Of a stretch of 8,097 nt of DNA, positions 6,640 to 8,097 are shown in pieces; positions within the stretch are counted from its first letter, which is position 1; the number at the start of each line of letters is the position of its first letter. The notes below the pieces were generated by a model, which was not told where the DNA came from, did not search any database, and saw only the letters and a program-made list of their open reading frames with translations. The stretch covers positions 1 to 8,097 of the forward strand of contig JBJKQE010000178.1 of assembly GCA_046705645.1 (NCBI GenBank). Reading direction: 5' to 3'. The translations under genes and the position numbers were made by a program. Origin of the DNA: FEN-1297 sp046705645. Its GTDB lineage: Bacteria > Bacteroidota > Ignavibacteria > Ignavibacteriales > Ignavibacteriaceae.

Positions 6640-6681
6640 ATAAATTAATTTCTAATTAGGAATTAACAAGATGAGGTTGTT

Positions 6682-7686
6682 ATGGGCAAAGAAGATTTAA
6701 TGACAGCCGCGGCACTTAATGCAATGAACAGCATTATGGGCTTAAATTCATCTGATAATATACTAATTCTAACGGATGTTCATTGTAAAAATATTTCAAA
6801 CGCTTTTAAACAGGCAGGTTTTAGTAAAGGATGTAAAGTTGACGTTTACCGGATTGATGAAAAATCTAGGCCTTTACAAGAAATACCGGAGGTTTTAATA
6901 TCCCTTCTCAAAGGGAAAACAATTGTTCTTAATATCATAAAGGCTTTCCCGAAAGAAATACAATTTCGGATAAAATGGATATTTAAAGTAAAAGAAAACG
7001 GAAGGATAAAATGTGCACATATGCCGGGAATAACTGAATCAATGATGACGGAAGGTCCTTTGAACGTTGACTACAATGATATGAAAGCAAAGGCTAATTC
7101 CTTGCTTACTTTACTTAAAAATGCCGAAACACTTCACATTACAACCGATCAGGGAACCGATGTAATACTAGGAATTAAAGGCAGAAAATTTATCGATGAT
7201 ATTTTTATTGCAGAAGGGGAAATGGCAAACCTGCCTTGCGGTGAAATTTACTGTGCTCCCGAAGAAAAATCTGCCGATGGCCTAGTGGTTTTCAATGCAA
7301 GCATCGGCGATATCGGATTATTAAAAACTCCACTTAGAGTATTTTTAAAAGGAGGTAAAATTCATAAACTTGTATCTGACGACCCTAAGCTAGTTCAAAA
7401 GGTAATTGAATTAACAAATATAGATGAAGATGCTAAAATTATAGGAGAATTAGGAATCGGAATCAATTCCGGAGCGCGTATTACCGGCAATATGCTGGAA
7501 GACGAGAAAGCAATTGGGACAGCACATATAGCATTCGGCAACAATGAAGATTTTCCCGGCGGCGGAAAGAATAGATCTAAAATTCACAGGGATTATTTAT
7601 TTCATCGCCCTACAATCGAAGCATTTTATGCGGATAAAACCAGCCGGACAATTATTCACAACGGAAATTTTTTATTTATTGAATGA
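6682..7686 (+). CDS. Aminopeptidase T-like metallopeptidase (M29/COG2309 family)
   Basis: The 334-residue cytoplasmic protein resembles leucyl aminopeptidase T (family M29), two-metal exopeptidases that remove N-terminal residues from peptides. The C-terminal half holds the recognisable metal-site motifs: NLPCGEIYCAP (Glu188), GELGIGIN (Glu256), NMLEDEKAIGTAHIAFG (270-286, with Glu275 and His282) and SKIHRDYLF (His302, Asp304). The order and spacing roughly follow the Glu-Glu-Glu-His-His-x-Asp set of the family. It is shorter than classic M29 enzymes (about 400 residues), mainly through a reduced N-terminal domain and a spacing of only 20 residues between the last two histidines. Activity is therefore probable but not certain. 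GAGG (6673-6676), 5 nt before the ATG, fixes this start. An ATG at 6671 is in another frame and overlaps that site. The gene stands alone, divergent from the nucleotidase gene and convergent with the RRM gene. Confidence 0.78.
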   Translation: MGKEDLMTAAALNAMNSIMGLNSSDNILILTDVHCKNISNAFKQAGFSKGCKVDVYRIDEKSRPLQEIPEVLISLLKGKTIVLNIIKAFPKEIQFRIKWIFKVKENGRIKCAHMPGITESMMTEGPLNVDYNDMKAKANSLLTLLKNAETLHITTDQGTDVILGIKGRKFIDDIFIAEGEMANLPCGEIYCAPEEKSADGLVVFNASIGDIGLLKTPLRVFLKGGKIHKLVSDDPKLVQKVIELTNIDEDAKIIGELGIGINSGARITGNMLEDEKAIGTAHIAFGNNEDFPGGGKNRSKIHRDYLFHRPTIEAFYADKTSRTIIHNGNFLFIE

Positions 7687-7750
7687 AAGTCTGCTGTTTA
7701 TTGCTTCAATAGTTTTTGTTTGTAATATTTTATATAATAATACTTAAGTC

Positions 7751-7774
7751 AAAAAAGGCGTCCAACGGACGCCT
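7751..7774 (-). terminator. Intrinsic terminator of the RRM protein gene
   Basis: On the minus strand the sequence AGGCGTCC-GTT-GGACGCCT forms a perfect 8-bp stem with a 3-nt loop, followed directly by TTTTTT (complement of 7751-7756, which overlaps the base of the stem). It ends about 30 nt after the RRM stop codon. The T-run is only on the minus side, so it serves the RRM gene. The convergent aminopeptidase gene could use the hairpin only weakly. Confidence 0.9.
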
Positions 7775-7804
7775 CTCGGAAATTTATAAATAAAAAATAT
7801 CTTT

Positions 7805-8056
7805 TTACATCCTAGGTTTAGCTTCATTAACAACGATATTTCTTCCGTTAAATTCTGATTCATTTAATGCTTTAATGGCATTTTTTGCTTCAGAAGGATT
7901 CTCCATTTCCACAAATCCAAAACCTCTTGATCTTCCGGTTTCGCGGTCTTTAATAACTTTTGCAGAAATCACAGTTCCATGCGCTTCGAAAGCAGCCTGC
8001 AACTTTTTGTCATCAACTGCCCATGGCAGAGAACCCACAAATAATTTAGTACTCAC
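7805..8056 (-). CDS. Small RNA-binding protein with a single RRM domain
   Basis: This 83-residue protein is one complete RNA recognition motif, as in the glycine-rich or cold-inducible RNA-binding proteins of cyanobacteria and Bacteroidota-group bacteria. RNP2 is LFVGSL (5-10) and RNP1 is RGFGFVEM (44-51). The aromatic residues needed for RNA stacking are present (Phe6, Phe46, Phe48). The beta1-alpha1-beta2-beta3-alpha2-beta4 order is intact and ends NGRNIVVNEAKPRM. The glycine-rich tail of many relatives is absent. It probably binds single-stranded RNA and affects mRNA stability or translation, for example at low temperature; this is inferred from the family. The start is GTG (8054-8056) with GGAG at 8064-8067 on the minus strand, 7 nt upstream. 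It is a single-gene unit with its own terminator. The promoter is probably beyond the window edge. Confidence 0.95.
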   Translation of the reverse strand: MSTKLFVGSLPWAVDDKKLQAAFEAHGTVISAKVIKDRETGRSRGFGFVEMENPSEAKNAIKALNESEFNGRNIVVNEAKPRM

Positions 8057-8097
8057 TTAAGAACTCCAAATAATAATAAATAAAAAATCCGGTCTAT

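Noticed and set aside
6671..6673. Alternative ATG upstream of the peptidase gene
   Set aside because: It is out of frame with the coding sequence (11 nt away) and overlaps the GAGG ribosome-binding site.
7544..7747. Plus-strand open frame overlapping the end of the peptidase gene
   Set aside because: It is a +1-type shadow of the conserved C-terminus. The hydrophobic end comes from A/T-rich intergenic DNA.
7875..8060. Plus-strand open frame opposite the RRM gene
   Set aside because: It is antisense to an unmistakable RRM protein.

Overview
The window is AT-rich and densely coding. It probably comes from an Ignavibacteria/Melioribacter-like member of the Bacteroidota-Chlorobiota-Ignavibacteriota group. 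The main clue is the C-terminal type IX secretion sorting domain on the arylsulfotransferase-like protein, whose QNYPNPFNPTTTIGY signature is typical of that group. The taxonomic call is inference; there is no rRNA or other marker gene here.

Layout. Positions 1-2778 (+) hold a tightly packed operon: the tail of one ATP-grasp ligase, a second ATP-grasp ligase (ATGA overlap), a small GNAT acetyltransferase (26-nt overlap) and a lysine 2,3-aminomutase-like (KamA) radical SAM enzyme (24-nt gap). A convergent intergenic region (2779-2965) follows, with a long imperfect hairpin and a GC-rich palindromic repeat of the form ATTCCC-N8-GGGAAT. Positions 2966-6453 (-) hold two exported proteins in the same direction, 53 nt apart: a 5'-nucleotidase/cyclic-phosphodiesterase-type metallophosphatase (upstream) and an arylsulfotransferase-like protein with a T9SS sorting domain (downstream). 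Positions 6454-6681 form a divergent promoter region. Positions 6682-7686 (+) encode a short aminopeptidase T-like (M29/COG2309) protein. Positions 7751-8056 (-) hold a single-RRM RNA-binding protein with a GTG start and a clear intrinsic terminator.

Function. The strongest candidate for an undescribed system is the first operon. Two paralogous amide-bond-forming ligases, an N-acetyltransferase and an aminomutase with lysine-type substrate residues are translationally coupled. This suggests a pathway that makes a beta-amino acid (probably beta-lysine), joins it to something and/or acetylates it. The product could be an acetylated beta-lysine osmolyte, a small peptide or a modified metabolite; the sequence does not decide between these. 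The exported phosphatase and sulfotransferase-like protein look like envelope or extracellular scavenging and modification functions. The peptidase and RRM protein look like ordinary housekeeping genes. No tRNA, rRNA, CRISPR array, transposase or phage gene was seen.
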